Shown piece by piece: positions 8,891 to 15,117 of a DNA stretch of 17,371 nucleotides (positions are counted from its first letter, which is position 1; every line of letters begins with the position of its first letter). The notes beneath the pieces were generated by a model, which made no database searches, was not told the origin of the DNA, and worked only from the letters and a program-made list of their open reading frames with translations. The stretch is taken from positions 1 through 17,371 of the forward strand of contig CAZVQW010000032.1 of assembly GCA_964629475.1 (NCBI GenBank). The letters run 5' to 3'. Made by a program: the position numbers and the translations under genes. Source of the DNA: SMWD01 sp964629475. Its GTDB lineage: Bacteria > Pseudomonadota > Gammaproteobacteria > Steroidobacterales > GCA-2729495.

Positions 8891-8995
8891 GATTCTTTGT
8901 TTCTCTCTGGATCTTTCCCCGGGTCGGTCGTTTCCGAGGGATACATGCCGTTAAAAAAGCCGGTCAGGGAAAAATCCGGAGAGAAACAAAGAATC
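8891..8995. repeat. Palindromic intergenic repeat, copy 1
   Basis: Outer arms at 8891-8919 (starting GATTCTTTGTTTCTC) and 8967-8995 are complementary at 27 of 29 positions. Between them lies one strand of the inner arm (about 8930-8966, GTTTCCGAGGGATACATG then TTAAAAAAGCCGG), whose partner is missing, so this copy seems internally deleted. The same outer and inner sequences occur in copies 2 (13536-13662) and 3 (16286-16435). Similarity to copy 3 continues about 20 bases to the left (17 of 24 identical). It sits 35 bases beyond the nrdJb stop and could also limit read-through, although no T-run follows the stem. Confidence 0.8.
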
Positions 8996-9030
8996 GCGAC
9001 AAGATGCCGCTCCTACCAATTGTTCATGAA

Positions 9031-9741
9031 TCAACTGCACTTCGAATCACCGCAGTTCAGACACGTCATACACCCATCCATCATGACAACAGCGGTCAAA
9101 CTACACTTCGCACATAACTGGGCGCCGGCCGGAAATTCGCTTTTCGCGAAGGCATCCTGCTGCTTGTTCTGCTCTTCGAATTCCTTGCGCTTCTGGTCGA
9201 CGAGTTTCTGCTGTTGTTCGTCGAGCTGTTGTGGCGGTAACAAACCGATGAACTGCAGGTGTTTTTCGACGATATAGCCGAGCTCGGCGATGATCGACGG
9301 CATGAACTTGCCACCCGGTTGCCAATATCCACCGCGCGGATCGAACACGGCTTTCAGTTCGTCGACGAGAAACGTGACGTCGCCACCCTTGCGGAACACG
9401 GCGGACATGATGCGTGTCAGGGCGACGATCCATTGATAATGGTCGAGATTCTTCGAGTTAATAAAGATCTCGAACGGGCGGCGCTGCTCGTAATCGGTGT
9501 CGGCATTCAGGATGATGTCATTGATCGTCACATACATCGCATGATCGGAGATCGGTGTTTTGACCTTGTAAGTCGAGCCGAGCAGCATCTCCGGTCGCTC
9601 GAGCTTCTCGTGCATGCGCACGACCTTGCCGTCCTCACTGGTCTCGATGATTGGCGCGACTTTTTCCGCAACGGGTTGTTTCGCCTCGTTGCCTTCCACG
9701 CGATAGTCAACGATTGTTTTGTCGATTTTGATTGTTTCCAT
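9031..9741 (-). CDS. nrdJb: Class II ribonucleotide reductase C-terminal subunit (TSCPD / zinc-ribbon protein)
   Basis: This 236-residue protein corresponds to the C-terminal part of adenosylcobalamin-dependent ribonucleotide reductase, encoded separately as in Pseudomonas NrdJb. The TSCPD-type domain (about 45-165) contains RPEMLLGSTYKVKTP, FINSKN and the AVFRKGGD block. A charged, Gln-rich helical linker (171-197) leads to a Cys-rich tail: C210-C213, then C224, C227, C230 and C235 in GCMTCLNCGDSKC. In single-chain class II enzymes, such C-terminal cysteines form a zinc ribbon and carry reducing equivalents to the active-site disulfide; I infer the same role here in trans. The gene lies 55 bases downstream of nrdJa on the same strand, and an AGGGAAAGAG ribosome site precedes the ATG. 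Repeat copy 1 follows its stop. Confidence 0.9.
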   Translation of the reverse strand: METIKIDKTIVDYRVEGNEAKQPVAEKVAPIIETSEDGKVVRMHEKLERPEMLLGSTYKVKTPISDHAMYVTINDIILNADTDYEQRRPFEIFINSKNLDHYQWIVALTRIMSAVFRKGGDVTFLVDELKAVFDPRGGYWQPGGKFMPSIIAELGYIVEKHLQFIGLLPPQQLDEQQQKLVDQKRKEFEEQNKQQDAFAKSEFPAGAQLCAKCSLTAVVMMDGCMTCLNCGDSKCS

Positions 9742-9796
9742 GAACTTATACTCTTTCCCTGGTGCTCTTTATCTGGATATTTTTCCGAATCCCGCG

Positions 9797-12700
9797 TTAA
9801 AACTTACCGTAGTAACCTTCTTTGAGGGCATCGAACAGGTTGGCCGCCGTGTGCGTCTCACCGTCGTATTCGATTTCCTGGTCACCCTTGAGCGTGACCT
9901 CGGAATTGTCATCGAGGATAAATGTGTATTCGGTGTTCTGCAGATCTTTCTCTTTAACGAGGACGCCCTGAAACGCCTCGGGATTAAATCGGAACGTCGT
10001 GCAGCCCTTCAGCCCCTTCTCGTAGGCATAGAGGTAAACGTCCTTGAAGTCCTCGAACGCAAAATCGGTCGGTACGTTGGCTGTCTTGGAGATTGACGAA
10101 TCGATCCATTTTTGTGCGGCAGCCTGAATATCGACATGCTGCTTCGGCGAAATGTCGTCTGCCGTGATGAAGTAATCGGGCAATTGCTCTTCGGTTTTAT
10201 CCGAATCGGGCATCGCGTTTTTATTGACAAACTCACGATAGGCGAGCAACTCAAAGGAAAATACGTCGACTTTCTCCTTGGTTTTCTTACCCTCCCGAAT
10301 CACATTACGAAAATAATGATGCGCAAAACTCGGCTCAATACCGTTACTTGCATTATTCGCGAGAGACAACGAAATGGTGCCGGTCGGCGCAATCGAACTG
10401 TGATGCGTAAAACGTGCCCCGGTTTGCTCCAGATCCTTAACCAGTTCCGGTGAAACCCCGGCTAATTGCTGCATATAACGGCTGTACCGCGCATGCAGAA
10501 CCCGGCCAGTGATCGTGTCGCCCACTTTCCAGTTATCACGAACCATCTCCGGCCGCTTGCGCAACATCTCTTCCGTAACTGTGAATTCCTCGAGCATGAT
10601 TGGTGCCGGGCCCTTGCTCCGGGCCAGTTCGAGTGCAGCCTCCCAACCGGCCAACGCCATTTCACGTGCAATCTTTTCGGTGAACTCGACCGAATTATCA
10701 GCGCCGTACTCCATGCGCAACATCGTCAGTGTCGAACCAAGCCCCAGGAACCCCATGCCGTGACGGCGCTTGCGTTCGATCTCCTGGCGCTGACCGGGTA
10801 ACGGCAGGCCATTGATTTCGACGACGTTATCGAGCATGCGGGTGAATACGGAGACAACCTTGCGATACTCATCCCAGTCGAAGCGTGCCTTTTCAGTGAA
10901 CGGATCGACAACAAACTTGGTCAGATTTACCGAACCGAGCAGGCAAGAGCCGTACGGCGGCAACGGTTGCTCACCGCAGTTATGTGCATACACACCGTTG
11001 GCATCAAATGCGTTAATACCGGGAATCTGGCAATCGTAGACATCCTCGCTGCCATCGCGAACCACTGACTTGACACGTGCCACGAAACGTTCGTCGGCCT
11101 GCCCAACCGCGGTGCTCAGCAAAGCATCGCGCAGTTGTTCTGCTTTTTCGTCGTCGGTGAAACCAATGACTTTCGCAAATCGGGTCAGATTTGAGCCAGT
11201 AATCCACAAGCATGTTCCGGTGACGGCTGAAGCGCGTACACCGCTGCGGCCGGCAACAATCCCCATCCGCAACAACATCCGCTGAATCTTACTGGTGTCT
11301 TCGTCATGGATATCGCAATAGCGGATCACCGGCCCGGCATTGCCTCCGGGCAGAACTTCGGCCCGAACGTCAAAGCTGGCGCGCAGAAACCCGGCATAGA
11401 ATTCGCTCGAACATCGTTCTACCGCCGGTGTGATGAATGTATCGCTGTCGGCGAGCCCAAGCTGCTCGGCGACGTGTCGCAGACCCGGTACCGATAGCCG
11501 GCACTCGTCCTGTCCGGCCAGCTTTTCCCAGGCCAGATCATGCGGTACGCCCGTGAACGCGCACGCCGCATCCACAGCTGCTTTAGTGACAGCATTGGTA
11601 ACAGTGTTGGTGACAGCGTTGGCATACGGGGCGTTTGCCACCGCTGAAGAACGATACAGAGAGACCGTCGCGCCGCTGCTGTCACTATTGCCATTGCCAT
11701 CAAAATACCCGCCGCTGACGCGCATTAAACCGAGCAGGTAGCCTTCGCGGCGGCCAAATTCCGACTGCCCCTGCCAGTCCGTCGCACTACGATGATCGTG
11801 CAGCACGATGCGATCACCGGCTTCAAGTTCGCCGGCCGGGCACCAGTCAGTCTGCGTCGCATCACCATCGAACCGCACGACCTTGCGCACGCAATGATCG
11901 TCGGTCAGCCGCAAGCTATAGCCATCCGCCGTCTCGAGACGCCAGACCTGTTTCGTTGCGGTACGGAAAAACCCGGCATCGGAAGACGCCCACGGCTGAC
12001 CATCGACGAGGGCTTCAAACGGCTGATCGATCAGGTCAGTCACCTGGCGCGGCCCGACCGTTGTCTGTACCCACGTATCAGCCGTCACGCACGGATTCGT
12101 CGCGCGAATCGTCTCGTCAAACCAGTTGTTGTTCAATTCATTGACGCGATCGATCAGCACAAAACCGGGTTCGGCAAAATCGTAAGTCGACGCCATGATC
12201 ATGTCCCAGAGCCGGCGTGCCGGCAGGGTCTTGTAGATCTTGCACGCAACCTGACCCTGCGCATTCGTAATGTAGCCACGCTGGATTGGCCAGTCCCGCC
12301 ACAACAGGCCGGACGAATCTTCAATATCGACCTCACCGCTGTCGATCTGCTGCTTGTCGACCGGAAATGCCAGTGTCCAGTCTTCTTCATTCTTGACTGC
12401 CCGCATGAACGCATCGGTCACGAGCAACGACAGGTTAAACTGGCGCAGGCGGCCGTCCTCGCGCTTGGCGCGAATGAAATCCATAACATCGGGATGGCCG
12501 ACATCGAATGTACCCATCTGGGCGCCGCGGCGGCCGCCGGCCGAAGACACCGTGAAACACATCTTGTCGTAGATATCCATGAACGACAGCGGGCCGGACG
12601 TATACGCTCCGGCACCGGACACGTATGCGCCCTTCGGTCGCAGAGTTGAGAACTCATAGCCGATGCCACAACCGGCCTTCAACGTCAGACCGGCTTCATG

Positions 12701-13057
12701 GACCTTTTCCAGGATATTGTTCATCGAATCGCCGATGCTGCCCGACACGGTACAGTTGATCGTCGATGTGGCCGGCTTGTGCTCGCGGGCACCGGCATTG
12801 GAGATGATACGCCCGGCGGGCACGGCGCCGCGCCGCAGTGCCCATAGAAATGTTTCGTACCATTTCTCGCGGTCTGTCTCAGGCTCGACGTCGGACAGCG
12901 CGAGCGCGACGCGACGATAAGTATCGTCCATCGTCTCATCGACAACCTGTCCTTCCTTGGTTTTCAGGCGATACTTCTTGTCCCAGATATCCAGCGAGGT
13001 TTCCTGGAAACCAACTGTGGATGCTTTGGCCTTTTCAACTTGCAGTGCAGATTTCAT
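9797..13057 (-). CDS. nrdJa: Adenosylcobalamin-dependent ribonucleotide reductase, large subunit, with intein
   Basis: This is the catalytic chain of the oxygen-independent, B12-using class II reductase that makes deoxyribonucleotides. The 1086-codon frame contains a 371-residue intein; splicing would leave 715 residues. Numbered from the ATG at 13057, visible features are FQETSLDIWDKKYRL near the start, STINCTVSG (redox Cys102), KAGCGIGYEFSTLRP, the split active site NP/CGEQPLPPYGSC (Asn321 before the intein; thiyl Cys694, Glu696 and redox Cys705 after it), and APTGTISLSLANNASNGIEPSF. The 11-residue step from the thiyl to the redox Cys is as expected for the class. An in-frame TTG at 13129 would add 24 unlikely residues. 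No clear Shine-Dalgarno precedes the ATG. It forms an operon with nrdJb and has NrdR-like boxes upstream. Confidence 0.95.
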   Translation of the reverse strand: MKSALQVEKAKASTVGFQETSLDIWDKKYRLKTKEGQVVDETMDDTYRRVALALSDVEPETDREKWYETFLWALRRGAVPAGRIISNAGAREHKPATSTINCTVSGSIGDSMNNILEKVHEAGLTLKAGCGIGYEFSTLRPKGAYVSGAGAYTSGPLSFMDIYDKMCFTVSSAGGRRGAQMGTFDVGHPDVMDFIRAKREDGRLRQFNLSLLVTDAFMRAVKNEEDWTLAFPVDKQQIDSGEVDIEDSSGLLWRDWPIQRGYITNAQGQVACKIYKTLPARRLWDMIMASTYDFAEPGFVLIDRVNELNNNWFDETIRATNPCVTADTWVQTTVGPRQVTDLIDQPFEALVDGQPWASSDAGFFRTATKQVWRLETADGYSLRLTDDHCVRKVVRFDGDATQTDWCPAGELEAGDRIVLHDHRSATDWQGQSEFGRREGYLLGLMRVSGGYFDGNGNSDSSGATVSLYRSSAVANAPYANAVTNTVTNAVTKAAVDAACAFTGVPHDLAWEKLAGQDECRLSVPGLRHVAEQLGLADSDTFITPAVERCSSEFYAGFLRASFDVRAEVLPGGNAGPVIRYCDIHDEDTSKIQRMLLRMGIVAGRSGVRASAVTGTCLWITGSNLTRFAKVIGFTDDEKAEQLRDALLSTAVGQADERFVARVKSVVRDGSEDVYDCQIPGINAFDANGVYAHNCGEQPLPPYGSCLLGSVNLTKFVVDPFTEKARFDWDEYRKVVSVFTRMLDNVVEINGLPLPGQRQEIERKRRHGMGFLGLGSTLTMLRMEYGADNSVEFTEKIAREMALAGWEAALELARSKGPAPIMLEEFTVTEEMLRKRPEMVRDNWKVGDTITGRVLHARYSRYMQQLAGVSPELVKDLEQTGARFTHHSSIAPTGTISLSLANNASNGIEPSFAHHYFRNVIREGKKTKEKVDVFSFELLAYREFVNKNAMPDSDKTEEQLPDYFITADDISPKQHVDIQAAAQKWIDSSISKTANVPTDFAFEDFKDVYLYAYEKGLKGCTTFRFNPEAFQGVLVKEKDLQNTEYTFILDDNSEVTLKGDQEIEYDGETHTAANLFDALKEGYYGKF
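10979..12091 (-). other. Intein in NrdJa with degenerate LAGLIDADG homing endonuclease
   Basis: A 371-residue in-frame insertion interrupts RATNP/CGEQPLPP. Splicing residues appear intact: Cys1 (CVTADTWVQT, block A), the block B TxxH as LTDDH (residues 63-66 of the intein), VYDCQIPGINAFDANG (block F) and the C-terminal YAHN followed by extein Cys+1. Block F carries Asn where many inteins have His. The middle holds two LAGLIDADG-like helices, YLLGLMRVSGGYF and YAGFLRASFDVRA; in both, the acidic residue expected before the last Gly is gone. The homing endonuclease is thus predicted to be inactive while splicing is retained, because the host enzyme is cut exactly at its active site. Junctions were placed by comparing the uninterrupted motif NPCGEQPLPPYGS of the family. 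Confidence 0.93.
11586..11621 (-). repeat. Three tandem 12-base units inside the intein
   Basis: On the + strand the units are GTGACAGCATTG, GTAACAGTGTTG and GTGACAGCGTTG. Read on the coding strand they give a repeated Val-Thr-Asn/Lys-Ala/Thr pattern between the two endonuclease helices. The array is in frame (multiples of 12) and lies in a part of the degenerate endonuclease that is probably under little constraint. Confidence 0.85.
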
Positions 13058-13153
13058 TACGACGGTACAACCCCGGACTTGTCCATATTCACTAAGCCGG
13101 CCCGACGCGACTCGGACCCCCCCCCACAACCGGCCAGCTGTACCCCGAATTTC

Positions 13154-13196
13154 AGGGGAAGGAATCCCCTCAGCAGCGTTTCGAGTCGAAGGACTC
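13154..13196 (-). other. Two small hairpins in the nrdJa leader
   Basis: AGGGGA (13154-13159) pairs with TCCCCT (13165-13170) around five bases, and GAGTC (13183-13187) pairs with GACTC (13192-13196) around a 4-base loop. Both would lie in the 5' untranslated region of nrdJa if transcription starts near the NrdR boxes. No U-run follows either, so attenuation is not indicated. They may only stabilise the leader. Confidence 0.35.
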
Positions 13197-13230
13197 CGCA
13201 GCCGATACAGCCTACCGGTGAAAAATTTCG

Positions 13231-13250
13231 TGACACAAGATATTGTGTCA
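13231..13250 (-). promoter_or_regulatory. NrdR-like box 1 upstream of nrdJa
   Basis: TGACACAA-GATA-TTGTGTCA has perfect 8-base arms. The core ACACAAGATATTGTGT resembles the 16-base NrdR box (roughly acaCwAtATaTwGtgt). NrdR is the ATP/dATP-sensing repressor of ribonucleotide reductase genes. The site overlaps or lies just downstream of the promoter candidate at 13261-13289, a position suited to repression. It contains a second TTGACA on the - strand. Confidence 0.7.
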
Positions 13251-13260
13251 ACGAGGTCAT

Positions 13261-13289
13261 AGGTTATGTCTACTGAGGCGCGCTGTCAA
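13261..13289 (-). promoter_or_regulatory. Candidate nrdJa promoter (TTGACA -35)
   Basis: On the - strand a perfect TTGACA (13284-13289) is followed after 17 bases by TAACCT (13261-13266), a poor -10; CATAAC with a 15-base spacer is the alternative. Transcription would start near 13254, next to NrdR-like box 1. The leader would then be about 195 bases. A second option with TAAAAT at 13374-13379 would start further upstream. Confidence 0.35.
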
Positions 13290-13304
13290 GATATTTCTGT
13301 AACC

Positions 13305-13316
13305 GCCTATATAGGC
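13305..13316. repeat. Perfect 12-base palindrome GCCTATATAGGC
   Basis: This gapless palindrome lies between the two NrdR-like boxes. It does not match the NrdR consensus, since the CTATATAG core is two bases shorter than the NrdR core. Its arms recur as GCCTAT and ATAGGC in the tolC leader (4589-4604). It may be an operator for an unidentified regulator. Confidence 0.4.
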
Positions 13317-13407
13317 AATTTATATAAATAACAAATACTTACAAACTATTTCGAAGTGTCATTCAAAATAAATATTTTACCCGACAAAAACTCTAACCAA
13401 ATCAATG

Positions 13408-13427
13408 AAACACAAGATGTTGTGTTT
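13408..13427 (-). promoter_or_regulatory. NrdR-like box 2 upstream of nrdJa
   Basis: AAACACAA-GATG-TTGTGTTT has perfect 8-base arms and shares ACACAAGAT-TTGTGT with box 1. Its centre is 177 bases from that of box 1, far more than the closely spaced tandem pairs usually reported for NrdR. It lies about 30 bases upstream of a TAAAAT -10-like sequence on the - strand (13374-13379), so it could control a second promoter. Confidence 0.65.
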
Positions 13428-13452
13428 TACTTACCCCCAGAAAATTCATATT

Positions 13453-13461
13453 TTATCCACA
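13453..13461 (+). promoter_or_regulatory. Consensus DnaA box (TTATCCACA)
   Basis: The 9-base sequence is an exact match to the high-affinity DnaA box. It lies 26 bases beyond NrdR-like box 2, upstream of nrdJa. DnaA control of ribonucleotide reductase is known for E. coli nrdAB, so replication-linked control of nrdJa is plausible. A single box could still be a chance match. Confidence 0.5.
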
Positions 13462-13535
13462 GAATATCCGCAAGTTAGTCACATTGAGGGGAAAGTTAGT
13501 CGTGACCATCCGGCATCGTACCCCGGTGCGTCAAA

Positions 13536-13662
13536 GGCTTTTAAGTGTCATCTATCCCTCTGAAACATTCAGACGCAGACCGAGAAATCCTTTACCCACA
13601 AAGAACAAGCGCGTCGTTTCAGAGGGATAGATGACACTTAAAAGCCGGCCAGGGAAAGACCC
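13536..13662. repeat. Palindromic intergenic repeat, copy 2
   Basis: Perfect 31-base inverted arms lie at 13536-13566 (starting GGCTTTTAAGTGTCATC) and 13616-13646. They enclose a 49-base loop in which GACGC (13572-13576) and GCGTC (13611-13615) can extend the stem past an ATTCA bulge. The loop contains GAACAAGCG (13603-13611), shared with copy 3. To the right, GGCCAGGGAAAGACC (13647-13661) matches the beginning of the outer arm seen in copies 1 and 3; the left outer arm is absent. Left arms of copies 2 and 3 are identical at 27 of 31 positions, and the four differences are compensated in the right arms. Confidence 0.9.
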
Positions 13663-13740
13663 ACCACTGCGACCATTCAACTCACATACCGCATCAAGGT
13701 ACCATGCACCCCTGACAACCACCCCCCTGGAAACTACTCG

Positions 13741-15117
13741 ATGCCAAAAAATGCCTTCAGATCCATCACCCTCGCCCTGACCGCCGGCCTGCTGATGCAG
13801 GCTGCAACCGGCGCGCTACCGGCAATGGTCAACGATCAACAGCTACCCAGCCTGGCGCCACTCGTCAGCACCGCATCGCCGGCTGTCGTCAGCATCGCTA
13901 CCAGCGGCACGGTCGACGCTCCGCGCAACCCGCTCGCTGACGACCCATTTTTTCAACGCTTCTTCGGCGCCCCGCAACAACAGCAGCGCCAACGCCAGGT
14001 ACGCAGCGCGGGTTCAGGCGTCATTATCGACGCGAAGAACGGCTACATCCTGACGAATCACCACGTCATCGAGCACGCCGATGAGATCGAAATCCTGTTT
14101 TCCGATAAACACAGCCTCAAGGCTACGGTAGTAGGATCTGACCCGGGCACCGATATCGCGGTTCTGCAGATCGACGACACTGACGATCTCGTGCAGATGC
14201 CGCTCGGCAACTCCGAGCAGGTCCGGGTCGGCGATTTCGTCGTCGCGATCGGCAATCCGTTCGGTCTGTCCCATACCGTGACATCCGGCATCGTCAGCGC
14301 CCTGGGCCGCACCGGTCTGAGCCGTGACGGTTACGAGGACTTCATCCAGACCGACGCCTCGATCAACCCCGGCAACTCGGGTGGCGCTCTGATCAATCTC
14401 GGCGGAGAATTGATCGGCATCAATTCGGCGATCTTCAGCGGTTCCGGCGGCAACATCGGCATCGGCTTCGCGATACCGGTCAATATTGCCAAATCGATCA
14501 TGGCGCAATTGATTGAACACGGCGAAGTACAACGCGGCCTGCTCGGCGTCAGCATCAGCGATTTCAACGCCGAAACCGCCGCAGCGCTCGGCATAGAAGA
14601 CGATGTCGAAGGCGCGCTCGTGCAGGAAGTCGTCTCCGGATCGGCCGCTGAGGTGGCCGGCATCGAGGTTAGCGACATCATCATCGCCGTCGATGACGAG
14701 CCGGTGACAAGTGCGTCGGAGCTGCGCACGACCATCGGCCTGCGGCGCAGCGGCGACACGGTGCGGATCAAACTGATTCGTGACGGCAAGAAGCGCACGA
14801 TCAGCGCAACGCTGACGCAACTGGAAGCAGATCAACAACTGGCGGCAGAGGAAATCCATCCGGCCCTGGCCGGTGCCGAGCTCGAGAACTATACGGGCGG
14901 TGAGCAGGGTTTTTCGGACGACGGCGTGATCATCAGTTCGGTCGTACCGGGCAGTCCGGCGGCACAACGCGGCCTGCGCAGCAACGATATCATCACGGCG
15001 CTGAACCGGCGACGCATCCACAATGTCAGGGAACTCAGCGAACTGGCCGAAGGCCAGAGCCTGCTGATTCTGCAATTGCGCCGGGGCCAGCGAGACCTGC
15101 TGCTACAGATTCGCTGA
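13741..15117 (+). CDS. degQ: Do-family periplasmic serine endoprotease (DegQ/MucD-like)
   Basis: This is a periplasmic quality-control protease/chaperone that degrades misfolded envelope proteins. It has 458 residues, close to DegQ. A Sec signal peptide (about 1-28) leads into a trypsin-like domain with the triad His108 (LTNHHV), Asp138 (GTDIAVL) and Ser213 (NPGNSGGAL). Two PDZ domains follow: about 255-350, opening with RGLLGVSISD, and about 370-458, containing VVPGSPAAQRGLRSNDII. The Gln-rich LA-loop segment before the first strand is short, which favours DegQ or MucD over DegP. The ATG at 13741 has only a weak GGAAA upstream, but the signal peptide supports it. It is divergent from nrdJa and overlaps the aminopeptidase gene by 15 bases tail-to-tail. 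Confidence 0.94.
   Translation: MPKNAFRSITLALTAGLLMQAATGALPAMVNDQQLPSLAPLVSTASPAVVSIATSGTVDAPRNPLADDPFFQRFFGAPQQQQRQRQVRSAGSGVIIDAKNGYILTNHHVIEHADEIEILFSDKHSLKATVVGSDPGTDIAVLQIDDTDDLVQMPLGNSEQVRVGDFVVAIGNPFGLSHTVTSGIVSALGRTGLSRDGYEDFIQTDASINPGNSGGALINLGGELIGINSAIFSGSGGNIGIGFAIPVNIAKSIMAQLIEHGEVQRGLLGVSISDFNAETAAALGIEDDVEGALVQEVVSGSAAEVAGIEVSDIIIAVDDEPVTSASELRTTIGLRRSGDTVRIKLIRDGKKRTISATLTQLEADQQLAAEEIHPALAGAELENYTGGEQGFSDDGVIISSVVPGSPAAQRGLRSNDIITALNRRRIHNVRELSELAEGQSLLILQLRRGQRDLLLQIR

Larger units (their letters stand above)
13058..13740. other. 683-base divergent regulatory region between nrdJa and the Do protease gene
   Basis: From left to right it holds: the nrdJa leader with a run of nine C on the + strand (13117-13125) and two small hairpins; an NrdR-like palindrome; a promoter candidate; the 12-base palindrome GCCTATATAGGC; an AT-rich stretch (about 13317-13380) with a second promoter-like TAAAAT (- strand, 13374-13379); a second NrdR-like palindrome; a DnaA box; palindromic repeat copy 2; and about 80 bases before the protease ATG in which I see only a weak GGAAA ribosome site. 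No coding gene is supported. The AT-rich middle contrasts with the GC-rich genes on both sides. Confidence 0.7.

Noticed and set aside
11792..12649. 285-codon open frame antisense to nrdJa
   Set aside because: It runs across the extein/intein junction of a clearly coding sense strand and shows no motif, signal or ribosome site.
13058..13260. Cobalamin riboswitch in the nrdJa leader
   Set aside because: Looked for because the enzyme uses B12, but no B12-box or aptamer core motif was found; only two small hairpins are present.
14014..15075. 353-codon open frame antisense to the Do protease gene
   Set aside because: The sense frame is a complete, motif-bearing protease; the antisense product is low-complexity, Asp/Arg/Ala-rich and matches nothing recognisable. 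It is a codon-bias shadow.
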